DNA from: Chamaesiphon sp. 341R_metabat_111
Lineage (GTDB): Bacteria > Cyanobacteriota > Cyanobacteriia > Cyanobacteriales > Chamaesiphonaceae
NCBI GenBank assembly: GCA_025351825.1
Contig: JANXVE010000121.1
Location: forward strand, 1 to 64,000
Direction of reading: 5' to 3'
Length of the DNA: 64,000 nt
Part shown: positions 8,466 through 16,916 of the stretch, piece after piece
Numbering within the stretch: position 1 is the first letter of the stretch
Layout: each line of letters starts with the position of its first letter
Notes under the pieces: generated by a model
The model's input: the letters and a program-made list of their open reading frames with translations, nothing else
Told to the model about the DNA's origin: nothing
The model's database searches: none
Position numbers and translations under genes: made by a program

Positions 8466-8840
8466 TTGTCCGTGACTAGTCCCTCCGATCGAGAAAATTC
8501 ACTTAGCGAGCTAGTCGCAGAAACGCTAGAACAGACATCGACCGTAGATACTCAAAAATCTGGAGTGTGGACGACCTTCTTTTCAACATTTATCACTATT
8601 TTCCTCGCTGAAATGGGTGATAAAACTCAGTTAGCTACGCTTCTATTGAGTGCCCAATCTGGGTCGCCGTGGATCGTATTTATTGGTTCGGGCGCGGCAT
8701 TAATTGCGACTAGTTTAGTCGGGGTATTACTAGGACGTTATCTGGCGAAGATTTTGTCACCAGAAACCCTAGACATCGCAGCAGGCATGTTGCTGATGGT
8801 AATTTCGATTCTGCTACTGGGTGATGTCGTCCAACTTTAG
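8466..8840 (+). CDS. Half-size TMEM165/GDT1 (UPF0016) family membrane protein
   Basis: 124 residues with one copy of the family motif at 49-54 (EMGDKT) and three hydrophobic helices. The family exports manganese or calcium; in Synechocystis the relative Mnx moves manganese. Full-length members have two motif copies, so this half protein must pair with itself or with another half encoded elsewhere, since no second copy lies next to it. The N-terminal 35 residues are polar and may be cytoplasmic. The start is TTG 8466 or GTG 8472. Confidence 0.82.
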   Translation: MSVTSPSDRENSLSELVAETLEQTSTVDTQKSGVWTTFFSTFITIFLAEMGDKTQLATLLLSAQSGSPWIVFIGSGAALIATSLVGVLLGRYLAKILSPETLDIAAGMLLMVISILLLGDVVQL

Positions 8841-8875
8841 ACACTTACTGCGATGGCAATCGCCGTGCTAATTGG

Positions 8876-8914
8876 GATACAAACCCGACTCTTCCAAAAA
8901 GTCGGGTTTGTATC
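8876..8914. terminator. Bidirectional hairpin terminator
   Basis: A perfect 15-base stem (8876-8890 with 8900-8914; GATACAAACCCGACT and its complement) with a 9-base loop lies between the convergent GDT1-like and radC genes. Confidence 0.8.
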
Positions 8915-8932
8915 AGCACTAACTTTACAGTT

Positions 8933-9664
8933 CTAATCTCCTTGCGGACATTCATCCCATAGCTGTGTGGTTTGACGCAAACTACTCCAGTTACCGCCGC
9001 CTAAAATTAGATGATCTAGTAATGGAATTTGAAGCAGCTTTGCCCCTGCTAATAGTTGCCGAGTCAAATCGAGATCGGCTTGACTGGGTTCGGTGCTGCC
9101 CGATGGATGATTGTGAGCGACGATCGTTTTGGTAGCACCTTGCTTGAGAATCGCTGTAAATATTTCCTTGGGTGGAGCCAGAGTTTCGGTAGCTGTACCG
9201 ATCGAAATTAATTGTGTACCGAGTAATCTATTCTTGACATCTAGTAACAAAATGGCAAATCGCTCTTGAGATGACCACATCAACTCTTGACTCAGCGCGG
9301 CGGCTGCGGCTTCGGGACTTTCAATAATCGCTCGATCGGGTGGACGTAGTATACATGCTCTTTGACCCAGTTCGATCGCTGCTAAGATCGCTGTAGCTTT
9401 GGCTGGGCCGACACCCTGAATATCCATTAGCTCTTGGGGATGCAGATCGCGCAATCTTTCTAGCGGATCCCGCTGATGTTGACCAAAATAATTGAGGATG
9501 TACTCACCCAATCCGATCGCAGATAGTTTACCAGGCCCTTGTCCCGTTCCCAACAAAATCGCAATCAATTCAGCATTCTTTAGATGCTTAACTCCATGTG
9601 CGAGTAAGCGTTCGCGAGGACGTTCGGTACTGGGAATATCAATAATGCGTAAGCTGTAGGTCAT
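8933..9664 (-). CDS. radC: RadC family protein (JAB/MPN domain)
   Basis: 243 residues. An N-terminal helix-hairpin-helix-like region ([10 protein letters not shown] at about 81-90) precedes a JAMM metal site with H184, H186 and D197 in AHNHPSG...SQADLD. The family was once linked to DNA repair, but that role was withdrawn in E. coli, and the true function is unsettled. The gene starts at ATG 9664 and ends close to the terminator hairpin at 8876-8914. The next gene upstream, 123 bases away on the same strand, is the SUI1 protein. Confidence 0.92.
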   Translation of the reverse strand: MTYSLRIIDIPSTERPRERLLAHGVKHLKNAELIAILLGTGQGPGKLSAIGLGEYILNYFGQHQRDPLERLRDLHPQELMDIQGVGPAKATAILAAIELGQRACILRPPDRAIIESPEAAAAALSQELMWSSQERFAILLLDVKNRLLGTQLISIGTATETLAPPKEIFTAILKQGATKTIVAHNHPSGSTEPSQADLDLTRQLLAGAKLLQIPLLDHLILGGGNWSSLRQTTQLWDECPQGD

Positions 9665-9786
9665 GCCAGTAACAAGCGATCGAAGTGTAGTTAAAATTAC
9701 TTGTTACTCTACGATGATTCCGTAGCCGATCGAATCCACACAATGGCTGATTTATAGTTCGATCGATCCCCAAAGTACTACGCTGT

Positions 9787-10113
9787 TTAGCCGCCACTCA
9801 ATTTAGCTTTGTAGCCCAATTTAGTCACAATTTCTAGTAACTTCTGTCGATGATCGCCTTGAATTTCGATCGTGTTATCCTTGAGTGCGCCACCAGCACC
9901 GCATTGATTCTTCAATACTTTGGTGAGGCTAGTTAGGGTATCCAGCGATACCTGAAAGCCACTTACGATCGTCACAGTTTTACCGCCTTTGCCCTTTCTA
10001 GAAACTTCGATTTTGAGTTTATGCTGGTTGGGTGGTAGTTCGGGGGTGTCGTCGAGATCTGGTTCTTCTTCACCAAATTCACGATAGGCGATTTTATTAC
10101 TGTCTTTTGCCAT
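9787..10113 (-). CDS. SUI1/YciH family translation initiation factor
   Basis: 108 residues. The SUI1 fold is shown by KIEVSRKGKGGKTVTIVSGF, then the GAGGALKDNTIEIQGDH segment, which matches the eIF1-like core. YciH-type proteins bind the small ribosomal subunit and affect start-site fidelity; in bacteria they are not essential. The first 30 residues are acidic and proline-rich and probably disordered. It is a single gene, 40 bases downstream of the HNH gene on the same strand. Confidence 0.9.
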   Translation of the reverse strand: MAKDSNKIAYREFGEEEPDLDDTPELPPNQHKLKIEVSRKGKGGKTVTIVSGFQVSLDTLTSLTKVLKNQCGAGGALKDNTIEIQGDHRQKLLEIVTKLGYKAKLSGG

Positions 10114-10152
10114 GTCTTCTTGCTTGTGTTGAGATCGGATGCAACCTCGATT

Positions 10153-10566
10153 TTAAGATGGTGGATGACGATTGAAAATTTTTTCTTCTGCTCTAATTGC
10201 TAACATGATTGGACGATTTAAGCTGAGAGCGTCAATCGTGGCACGTCCTATCGCTGTTAAAGCAGTAACTTCAACATCATCCCAATCAAAGTGTTCTCTC
10301 CAGCTCTGCTGACGGGGGTGGAATATTAATACCAGCTCATCACTAGCGGGATCTTTGATTAACTGTCGAGCACCTTTTCGTAAAGAACAGGACACACAGG
10401 CAAGTGCCAGATTATCTGCGGTAGTTGAGCCACCTCCGAATTCTGGAGTGATATGGTCAATATGAAACGTTGCAACTTGTCCTGCTTGAGACAAGCCACA
10501 ATACTCGCATCGATCTCCGGATCTATGAATGACCAATCGACGCAAAAAAATAGGTATGCTTGTCAT
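10153..10566 (-). CDS. HNH endonuclease
   Basis: 137 residues with a compact HNH nuclease motif: C20-x2-C23 (CEYC), H35-I-D37-H38, N52 and C57-x2-C60, the cysteines holding structural zinc. It resembles stand-alone cyanobacterial HNH proteins, not a restriction enzyme with a linked methylase. The gene begins 4 bases after the stop of a 67-residue protein gene, so the pair is surely one unit. Function could be defence, mobile-element related or a toxin; the sequence does not decide. Confidence 0.9.
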   Translation of the reverse strand: MTSIPIFLRRLVIHRSGDRCEYCGLSQAGQVATFHIDHITPEFGGGSTTADNLALACVSCSLRKGARQLIKDPASDELVLIFHPRQQSWREHFDWDDVEVTALTAIGRATIDALSLNRPIMLAIRAEEKIFNRHPPS

Positions 10567-10569
10567 CGT

Positions 10570-10773
10570 CTACTGAGGTGTATACTGTGCTCGCAGACGG
10601 ATTAAGGATATAAACTCCATTAATTCAACCAGCCCCTCTGCCTCACTGCGTTCTGACTGGGTAAGCATTTCACCAGCATCCTGGCGATCTAATAGCCAGT
10701 TGAGCCGATCTCTCACGCCTTCAGAAAATTGAAAGTGAGTTAGCTCAATAGGTATTTCAATAGTTTCTGCCAT
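10570..10773 (-). CDS. Small conserved protein paired with the HNH endonuclease
   Basis: 67 residues, acidic and probably helical (GVRDRLNWLLDRQDAGEMLT, then EAEGLVELMEFISLIRLRAQ). I recognise the style from cyanobacterial genes placed just before HNH nuclease genes, but know no function. It is the first gene of the pair, 3 bases upstream of the nuclease gene, and its small size and order match those of antitoxins. That assignment is inference. Confidence 0.7.
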   Translation of the reverse strand: MAETIEIPIELTHFQFSEGVRDRLNWLLDRQDAGEMLTQSERSEAEGLVELMEFISLIRLRAQYTPQ

Positions 10774-10964
10774 GATATTAAGGCTGACAAAATACGATAC
10801 TGTCTAGTGTAATTGAAACCAAGCGTCAATTGGAGCTAGAGGCAGTAATCTTTAGAGCAATTGAGCCACTTCATAACGTTCAGATCCCACGCAAGTGGTA
10901 AATATTATGCAAACTACTAGAACGACTCTCTACTGCTGACGCAAAAGTTATCTTGTTGAAGCCA

Positions 10965-11411
10965 TTAAGTCTCAATAGAGTGGGTTTTCAAGCCAACAAT
11001 ATCGCCAGTTGAAGTTTTGCCGATGATATAGATATCGATCTCAACTTCACCAACGCGGAAAACTTGAACTTCGGATAGATTATTGTTAATCGAATCTAAT
11101 AGATTTGTGTATCGATCGATCGGCTCTAATTCTGCCTGTTCGTACCAGTCTTCGATCGTCAGCACAGGCTCGAATAGATCTGTCAGGGGAATAGATTCGA
11201 TCGCCAGATCGGTGTCATAGATATTGCTAAATAAATCACTGGGAGTCAGCTCTACACCTAGTTCCCAAGTGACTATTTCAAATGGGTAGTCGGATTCGCT
11301 CGACCAAAGCAGATCTGTGGTAGCTTGTTTGAGTCGATCGATGACTTCGGCTGTTGTTACGATCGCATCGAGGTCACTTTTTGAAATAGATTTAGGGGTA
11401 GGATTGTCCAT
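10965..11411 (-). CDS. NuiA-like protein (nuclease A inhibitor family)
   Basis: About 148 residues from ATG 11411 (MDNPTPKS); the frame stays open a further 32 codons upstream but would run into the hfq promoter region. LLWSSESDYPFEIVTWE near the N-terminus and EIDIYIIGKTSTGDIVGLKT at the C-terminus match the NuiA family, whose Anabaena member inhibits the sugar-nonspecific nuclease NucA. No nucA-like gene is in the window. It diverges from hfq with 64 bases between the starts, so the two promoters must be close or overlapping. Confidence 0.8.
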   Translation of the reverse strand: MDNPTPKSISKSDLDAIVTTAEVIDRLKQATTDLLWSSESDYPFEIVTWELGVELTPSDLFSNIYDTDLAIESIPLTDLFEPVLTIEDWYEQAELEPIDRYTNLLDSINNNLSEVQVFRVGEVEIDIYIIGKTSTGDIVGLKTHSIET

Positions 11412-11475
11412 CGGTAGCAATCTGAGCGGATTTGTGGGAATAATAATTCTATCAAAGCATCTACTACTTAAGCAT

Positions 11476-11685
11476 ATGTCCGAACTTGATGTTAATTTAC
11501 CCAGCACCCGCCAAACTCAAGGGTTAATCAAAGACAAGATCGAAGTATCAATCAAATTAATCACTGGGGATGTCTTTGCAGGGAGAATTGTCTGGCAAGA
11601 TCCTGAATGCTTATTTTTTGCAGATGCCAATGATAAAAAAACATTAATTTCTCGTCGCGCGATCGCCTATGTTCAGCCGCATTAG
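11476..11685 (+). CDS. hfq: Cyanobacterial Hfq (Sm-like protein)
   Basis: 69 residues from ATG 11476 (MSELDV). The Sm1 region (VSIKLITGDVFAGRIVWQDP) and Sm2 region (KKTLISRRAIAYVQP) are clear. Cyanobacterial Hfq forms a hexamer but lacks several RNA-binding residues of the enterobacterial protein; in Synechocystis it binds the pilus ATPase PilB1 and is needed for motility. The Sm2 segment here lacks the canonical YKHA, as expected for the group. An earlier in-frame ATG at 11317 lies inside the divergent gene and is unlikely. Confidence 0.9.
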   Translation: MSELDVNLPSTRQTQGLIKDKIEVSIKLITGDVFAGRIVWQDPECLFFADANDKKTLISRRAIAYVQPH

Positions 11686-11792
11686 GGGCGTGGGGGCGAG
11701 GGAGCGTGGGTGCATAGGGGCACGGGAGAAAGGGCGCAAATATTCGCACAGTAACAAACTCCCAACTCCCAACTCCCAACTCCCAACTAAAC
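11686..11792. repeat. G-rich repeat followed by tandem AACTCCC heptamers
   Basis: GGGGCGTGGGGGCGAGGGAG-type sequence is followed at about 11757-11787 by four AACTCCC units in tandem. It lies between convergent hfq and the antiporter gene. Heptamer repeats of this kind are known from cyanobacteria as short tandemly repeated repetitive sequences. Confidence 0.75.
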
Positions 11793-11794
11793 CA

Positions 11795-13849
11795 CTATTC
11801 ACCGATCGACACTGATTCTACTACCGGAATTGGCAGGACAGGAATGGAGATTTCGCCGCTGGTGAGTTGCTCGAAGACGGTTTGTTCATCTACCGAACCA
11901 ACGACTAGACAACTATCGCCCAATTGAAAGGTAGTACCGCCATTGGGATAGTTAATTTGGCTACCGTCTTCCCGTTGGATGGCGACGATCGTAGCTCCAC
12001 TTAGGGGGCGAATGCTGGCGGTAGCGATCGAATTGCCCAACAATGGGGAGGCTAAGGATAGTCGATGCCACCGTCGATTCATGCCCAATGTATCCGCCTG
12101 AACGTTTTGAGCCATTTCGCCGAGTTTTCCTTCAGGTCGTAGCTTCATGTAATGAGAATTGCGAATAGTTTTGACTTGGCGTTGAATCTGAATCGTCGGT
12201 AAACCAATTTTGACAAGCAAGTGGGATGCCATTTCCAGGCTGGCTTCAAATTCTGGCTGAACGACTTCACTACCGCCGAGTTGGTAGAGTAGTTCGATAT
12301 CTTGATACTGATTTGCCCGCACGACGATATCTAGTTCGGGGGAGATTTCTAGGGCGTGTTTGAGGCAGAGGCGGGTGCTCATCGCGTCAGGGAGCGCGAT
12401 CACCATCGCTCTAGCTCGATCGAGTCCAGCTCTAGTCAGGACGGGGATACTGACGGCATTGCCGTAGATATAGGGAATCCCATCATCCCGCAGCTTCTGA
12501 ATGGCTGCTTCTGACTGATCTACTACTACTACGGGAATATTTTGTTCGGCGAGGAGTGTCACCAAATTCTGTCCCGTGCGTCCATAGCCGCAAATCACAA
12601 TCGGTGGTTCGAGGGGTACATGTTCGGTGATTTCCTTGGGTGGATCTCCAGGCTTGAACCATCGATCGAGTGCTGGAACTGTCTCAATCCAGTTGAATAA
12701 ACTCGGAATCAATCTTAGTACAAATGGTGTCACCACTAGTGTCACTGCTGTTGTACCCAGTAGTAGTAAATACACTCGTTTGGACACCAAACCCAGATTG
12801 CGTCCTTCACTAGCTAGCACGAACGAAAATTCACCAATTTGGGCTAATCCTAATCCAGCAATCAGTGCCGTCTGGAGTGGGTAGCCGAATAGTTTAACTA
12901 ATGGCGTAATGATTAAGAACTTACCAACAAAAACGATCGAGACTAGTCCCAGAATCAGATCGAGATTGTTCCAGAGAAATAGTGGATCGATCAGCATCCC
13001 GATCGCGGCAAAGAACAACGCCGCAAACACGTCCCTAATCGGCTCCACATAGGCTAAAGTCTGATCGGCGTACTCTACTTCGGAAATCATCAAACCAGCG
13101 ACGAATGCGCCCATTTCGATCGATAGTCCTAGCTTTTCGGTGACGAGGGCAATCCCCAGGCACAGCGTCACAATCCCCAGTAGAAATAGCTCTCGACTTT
13201 CTGTACTTGCTAGTAACCGCAACAATCGAGGCACTACAAAAATTCCTGTCAGCGTGGCGACAACGGCAAATAAACCGATTTTAATCGCAGCTTGAATTAC
13301 GGCTAGCCCGATTTCCTCGGCTGGTCGATCGAGTGCTGGTAACACTGCCAACATAAAGCCCAAAGCTAAATCCTGGACGACCAAAATTCCCAGCATTACT
13401 TGACCGTGGGAAGTATTTGTTTCATTGGCTTCCATCAGTGATTTCAACACCACTGCTGTCGAGGATAGGGATAAGATCGCTCCCAAAAATACGCCCTGCT
13501 GCGGAGTCGTCACCCAACCAACACTCACAGAAATGATCGTAGTAATCAGAATAGTCAGCAGAATCTGTAGTCCACCACCACCCAAACTAATTTTCTGGAC
13601 TTTCTTGAGTTCAGAAAACGAGAATTCCACTCCTAAGGCAAACAATAGGAAAGCTGCACCAAATTGTGCTAGGGTTTCAACTTGGATTAGCTCTTTGATC
13701 AGTCCCAATCCCGTTGGTCCGACGATGATGCCACCGACGATGTAACCCAGCAGGGGCGGTAGCCCAGCTAATCCTGCCGCAACTCCACCTACGGCAGCCG
13801 CTGCCAGAATAGATACTAAATCTACAATCAGACGAAAATCTTCTAACAC
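11795..13849 (-). CDS. CPA2 (KefB-type) cation:proton antiporter with RCK domains
   Basis: 684 residues. About twelve membrane helices in the first 390 residues form a Na/K:proton exchanger of the CPA2 family. A TrkA-N (RCK) domain follows with a nucleotide-binding GYGRTGQNL loop near 420, and a TrkA-C domain ends the protein near 590-665. Cation specificity cannot be read off; related cyanobacterial proteins (Nap group, KefB-like) serve potassium or sodium balance, some at the thylakoid. It is monocistronic. Confidence 0.93.
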   Translation of the reverse strand: MLEDFRLIVDLVSILAAAAVGGVAAGLAGLPPLLGYIVGGIIVGPTGLGLIKELIQVETLAQFGAAFLLFALGVEFSFSELKKVQKISLGGGGLQILLTILITTIISVSVGWVTTPQQGVFLGAILSLSSTAVVLKSLMEANETNTSHGQVMLGILVVQDLALGFMLAVLPALDRPAEEIGLAVIQAAIKIGLFAVVATLTGIFVVPRLLRLLASTESRELFLLGIVTLCLGIALVTEKLGLSIEMGAFVAGLMISEVEYADQTLAYVEPIRDVFAALFFAAIGMLIDPLFLWNNLDLILGLVSIVFVGKFLIITPLVKLFGYPLQTALIAGLGLAQIGEFSFVLASEGRNLGLVSKRVYLLLLGTTAVTLVVTPFVLRLIPSLFNWIETVPALDRWFKPGDPPKEITEHVPLEPPIVICGYGRTGQNLVTLLAEQNIPVVVVDQSEAAIQKLRDDGIPYIYGNAVSIPVLTRAGLDRARAMVIALPDAMSTRLCLKHALEISPELDIVVRANQYQDIELLYQLGGSEVVQPEFEASLEMASHLLVKIGLPTIQIQRQVKTIRNSHYMKLRPEGKLGEMAQNVQADTLGMNRRWHRLSLASPLLGNSIATASIRPLSGATIVAIQREDGSQINYPNGGTTFQLGDSCLVVGSVDEQTVFEQLTSGEISIPVLPIPVVESVSIGE

Positions 13850-13978
13850 TAGATTTTTATAATTATGAGAGTTTTAAAAAATTAAATTAATGTAACTTAA
13901 TCTACTAGGATACCGATTTTTCCAGATCTATGGGAACAGTAGAATGGCTCCTCGGTACTTAGATAGTTAGGTTGCTGC

Positions 13979-14031
13979 GGAGATCTTTACCCCACTCCAT
14001 CCCTTCCCTTCTGAAGGGGAGGGAGCAAGAA
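13979..14031 (+). repeat. Dispersed repeat, copy 1 (GGAGATCTTTACCCCAC family)
   Basis: GGAGATCTTTACCCCAC is followed by a C-rich/G-rich imperfect hairpin and GCAAGAA. The same unit occurs in reverse orientation at 21843-21895. It lies just upstream of the M23 peptidase gene. Confidence 0.7.
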
Positions 14032-14051
14032 GCCCCCCGAATCACTGAATT

Positions 14052-14945
14052 ATGAAAGCAGCAAAATTAGTTTTATTCCGTAACTGGCAATACACCTTGC
14101 TTGGTGGTATTGTCTTGACGATCGTACTGTGGTCGGCAATCAAAGTACCTGGGATGGCCTTGGGTGCCAGATTTGCACCTGCAAGTCCCCGCCTGGGAGA
14201 AACGCTGGTAGTCAATATTACTGCTACTCCAGGCAAAACTGCCTCGCCAACAATTAAGGTTGGTGGTAAAACTTATCCAGCATTTAAAGTCGGTGTCGAT
14301 CGATTTCGGGCAATGATTCCCACCACTCCACTCGAACAACCAGGCGATCGAAACCTAACTATCTCCAGCAATCCCGATACAACTACACTGAAAATACCTG
14401 TAGCCGATCGCAAATTTCAGACTCAACGCATCACTTTGTCTGGTGGCAAAGCAGGCATCGAAGCAACAGAAATGGAGCTTAAACAGGTAGCCGCTTTCAA
14501 AGCTACTGTCAGTCCTGAAAAACTTTGGGAAGGTAATTTCATCGCCCCAAATGACGGTAGAACCAGCTCTCCATTCGGCGTGCGCCGCTACTACAATGGC
14601 GAATTAGCAATGGACTATTACCATCGAGGCTTAGATTATGCGGGTGGCTATGGCTCGGCAGTCGTCGCTCCAGCAGCGGGTAGAGTAGTATTAGTCGGCT
14701 ATGAGAAAAAAGGCTTCCGTGTGCATGGCAATGTGGTGGGACTCGATCACGGGCAAGGCGTAGTCAGTATCTTTATGCACATGAGCAAAATCAACGTCGA
14801 AGAAGGCGAAATGCTCGAACCAGGCGATCGAATTGGCTCCATCGGCACCACCGGAGCCTCTACAGGGCCTCACCTTCACTGGGGCTTATATGTCAACGCC
14901 GTTTCAGTCGATCCCGTTCAATGGAGATCGAATTCGATCGATTAG
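14052..14945 (+). CDS. M23 family metallopeptidase (LytM domain)
   Basis: 297 residues. A membrane segment at about 15-32 anchors or exports it. A beta-rich region spans about 40-140, then the LytM domain has its zinc ligands H191, D195 (HRGLD) and H276, with H274 as the catalytic histidine of the HxH pair (GPHLHW). All active-site residues are present, so it is probably an active endopeptidase cutting peptide bridges in peptidoglycan, rather than an EnvC-like degenerate activator. The gene is alone. Confidence 0.93.
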   Translation: MKAAKLVLFRNWQYTLLGGIVLTIVLWSAIKVPGMALGARFAPASPRLGETLVVNITATPGKTASPTIKVGGKTYPAFKVGVDRFRAMIPTTPLEQPGDRNLTISSNPDTTTLKIPVADRKFQTQRITLSGGKAGIEATEMELKQVAAFKATVSPEKLWEGNFIAPNDGRTSSPFGVRRYYNGELAMDYYHRGLDYAGGYGSAVVAPAAGRVVLVGYEKKGFRVHGNVVGLDHGQGVVSIFMHMSKINVEEGEMLEPGDRIGSIGTTGASTGPHLHWGLYVNAVSVDPVQWRSNSID

Positions 14946-15080
14946 TGGTTTGGTGGTTTAGTGGCTTAGTGGTTTAGTTGCTAGCAATAACACTCCGTCT
15001 CCCCACACCTCCCACACCTCCCACACTCCCCGCTCCCAACGCCCCGCTCCCAACTCCCAACTCCCAACTCCCAAGCAAAT
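14946..15080. repeat. Tandem GTGGTTTA and CTCCCAA repeats
   Basis: GTGGTTTAGTGG-type units (14946-14980) are followed by CTCCCACAC and tandem AACTCCC heptamers to 15075. It fills the spacer downstream of the M23 peptidase gene. Confidence 0.7.
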
Positions 15081-15185
15081 GTTACTAACTCCAATCCCAA
15101 GGGCATAATAAATACAAATAGTGGCTTAACTAACGAGAGTGTTAGCACTTTAGCTATTTCAGGATTATTATTACCAGTTTTCATA

Positions 15186-15749
15186 ATGATGAATATACAA
15201 GCGATCGTAGAACATGCTTTGGACGAGGGCTATCTCACGCCTGCGATGGAAGCAGAAGTAGGGCGAATTTGTGATAGCGCGGCGGAGCTGTCTGTAGAAG
15301 AGTATATGGCACTCGATCATTTGATGGGTGCATTACTCGCTGGGGAAATCGTCACGGTTCCACGCAAACAATTTATCAATGTGATGGAAGAACTGGTAAT
15401 CAGTGAAACTATCGGTCAAATTACCGCAATTGAAGTTGACTCAGATATCCAATTAGATGTCGGTGATGTGGCTGCTTACGCGCTAAATCGTCTACCACCT
15501 CTGTATGCAACCACCGAAGAAGGTGCCAGCTACCAAAGAGATCGCGCTCAGAAAGAACTCCAAGATTTGATTGCCAAACAGGTTAAATCGGCAATCTCCC
15601 AAAACATGGATCGTCCCGAATTCTTCCCCGAACGTCAAGCTCTCACCAAGCCTGGTGGCGAAGAAGTTGTCAAGCAAGTTAGTACTCTTCTTCAAGCTTA
15701 CGCACCCCAATTTGAAGCCAAAAATCACCCTGTGGGAGCTATCGATTAG
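15186..15749 (+). CDS. ComFB domain protein (likely cyclic dinucleotide receptor, CdgR-like)
   Basis: 187 residues. The ComFB core is clear in ELVISETIG and DVAAYALNRLPPLYATTEEG, followed by a lysine-rich helix. In cyanobacteria ComFB proteins with this long N-terminus (LTPAMEAEVGRICD...) have been reported to bind c-di-GMP or c-di-AMP and affect cell size and competence; I recall CdgR of Anabaena as such a case. Binding here is inference from family likeness. Start at ATG 15186 or 15189. It is 18 bases before the fusion gene at 15768 and may be co-transcribed. Confidence 0.85.
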   Translation: MMNIQAIVEHALDEGYLTPAMEAEVGRICDSAAELSVEEYMALDHLMGALLAGEIVTVPRKQFINVMEELVISETIGQITAIEVDSDIQLDVGDVAAYALNRLPPLYATTEEGASYQRDRAQKELQDLIAKQVKSAISQNMDRPEFFPERQALTKPGGEEVVKQVSTLLQAYAPQFEAKNHPVGAID

Positions 15750-15767
15750 ATCTCAATTATCGCTTTG

Positions 15768-16580
15768 ATGAAATGTCCTAATTGTCAGTCTACCAAGCTG
15801 CGGAAGCATGGATTTTATCGTGGGAAACAACGGTATCAATGTAAAGATTGCGCCCGTCAATTTGTGGAAACCCACGATCCAAATCTCCATCAACAAACTA
15901 GTACTGGAGTGGAGGACAGGATCGATCGATACATCACCTCGATCTCTACTCCTGCTAGTAATTTGCTGGTCAATTTGCAGCAAGCTACAGCGCAGTATCC
16001 ACTCGCCCAAATGCAGCCGACTTTACCACAGGCGCAACTGATCGCGCTTTTGATGAGATCGATTGGAGCTAGTCGCGTATTAGAGCTGGGGATTTTCAAT
16101 AGCTATTCTACGTTAGCAATAGCTTTGGCATTGCCAGCTTCAGGAACAGTTATTAGCTGTGGAGTAGCGGGAAAACATCTCGATATCGCTCGCGCACATT
16201 GGCATCAAGCTGGAGTCGGAGCTAGAATCGATATGCAAATTGACAGTGGATTGGATCTACTCGATTCTCTTACAGAGACGCTACGCGAACGATTATTACT
16301 TAACTATCCGATCGAGTATTTTGATTTAATTATCATCTCTGGACTCAAGCATCAATATTTACTCTACTATCAACGCGCGATCGAGTTATTACGCCCTCAG
16401 GGATTACTCATTACCACCGATGTTTTGTGGCAAGGCAAGGTTCTCAATTCTGATACTTACAACGATGATTTTACACGCGGCATCGATCTTTTCAACCGCG
16501 AACTAGCCGCAGATCCACGAGTAAATGTTTCAGTGTTGCCGATCGGTGATGGAATCTCGATCGCCACTAAAATTGGTTAA
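15768..16580 (+). CDS. IS1-type zinc ribbon fused to class I O-methyltransferase (family 3)
   Basis: 270 residues from ATG 15768. Residues 1-32 are a zinc ribbon with C3, C6, C25 and C28 (CPNC and CKDC around GKQRYQC), the same as in InsA of IS1-like transposases. From about 85 to the end the protein is an O-methyltransferase of the catechol/caffeoyl-CoA type: motif I near ASRVLELGIFNSYS and a motif near FDLIIISG. The methyltransferase part appears intact. The two domains are joined in one open frame with no stop between. The substrate is unknown; the zinc ribbon could give DNA or protein binding. Confidence 0.82.
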   Translation: MKCPNCQSTKLRKHGFYRGKQRYQCKDCARQFVETHDPNLHQQTSTGVEDRIDRYITSISTPASNLLVNLQQATAQYPLAQMQPTLPQAQLIALLMRSIGASRVLELGIFNSYSTLAIALALPASGTVISCGVAGKHLDIARAHWHQAGVGARIDMQIDSGLDLLDSLTETLRERLLLNYPIEYFDLIIISGLKHQYLLYYQRAIELLRPQGLLITTDVLWQGKVLNSDTYNDDFTRGIDLFNRELAADPRVNVSVLPIGDGISIATKIG

Positions 16581-16598
16581 TATCTAGTTGTAAAGAGA

Positions 16599-16841
16599 CT
16601 ACCAAATTGGATCGTCATAACGACGTACGATCATAATTTGTTTATCAATCGGAATACTCGCTAGACAAGCTCGCACAGGATGTTCTTGCCCTTCAATCTC
16701 TACTTCGCAAGCAAAACAAGAACCCATCAAACAACCAGTTGGAATTGTCACTCCTGCTCGATCGGCAACGTTAAGTAACGATTCGCCAGGTTCAGCAGTA
16801 ACGGTAACTTTATCGGGTAAAAAATGAACGGTTACAGACAT
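16599..16841 (-). CDS. 2Fe-2S ferredoxin-like protein
   Basis: 80 residues from ATG 16841 (MSVTVHF); an upstream in-frame ATG at 16874 would add 11 residues of poor family likeness. The four cluster cysteines are C37, C42, C45 and C59 in the plant-type spacing C-x4-C-x2-C. It differs from the main photosynthetic ferredoxin in being shorter and in having a variant loop (GCLMGSCFACEVEIEG). It probably transfers electrons to an unknown partner. The methyltransferase gene lies upstream on the same strand. Confidence 0.88.
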   Translation of the reverse strand: MSVTVHFLPDKVTVTAEPGESLLNVADRAGVTIPTGCLMGSCFACEVEIEGQEHPVRACLASIPIDKQIMIVRRYDDPIW

Positions 16842-16916
16842 ATAATAATTATATTTGGGTAAATTAGATCCCAAACTTCTCAGAGAAGTCTGGGATCTGT
16901 GATTGGTAATTAGTTA

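Noticed and set aside
8933-10773. Defence island
   Set aside because: RadC, SUI1 and HNH genes are neighbours, but no methylase, helicase or other defence gene is near, so calling it an island is unsupported.
11317-11475. N-terminal extension of hfq
   Set aside because: It would overlap the divergent NuiA-like gene and does not match the cyanobacterial Hfq start, MSELD at 11476.
13425-13745. 106-residue open frame on the + strand
   Set aside because: It is antisense to the conserved membrane part of the antiporter gene.
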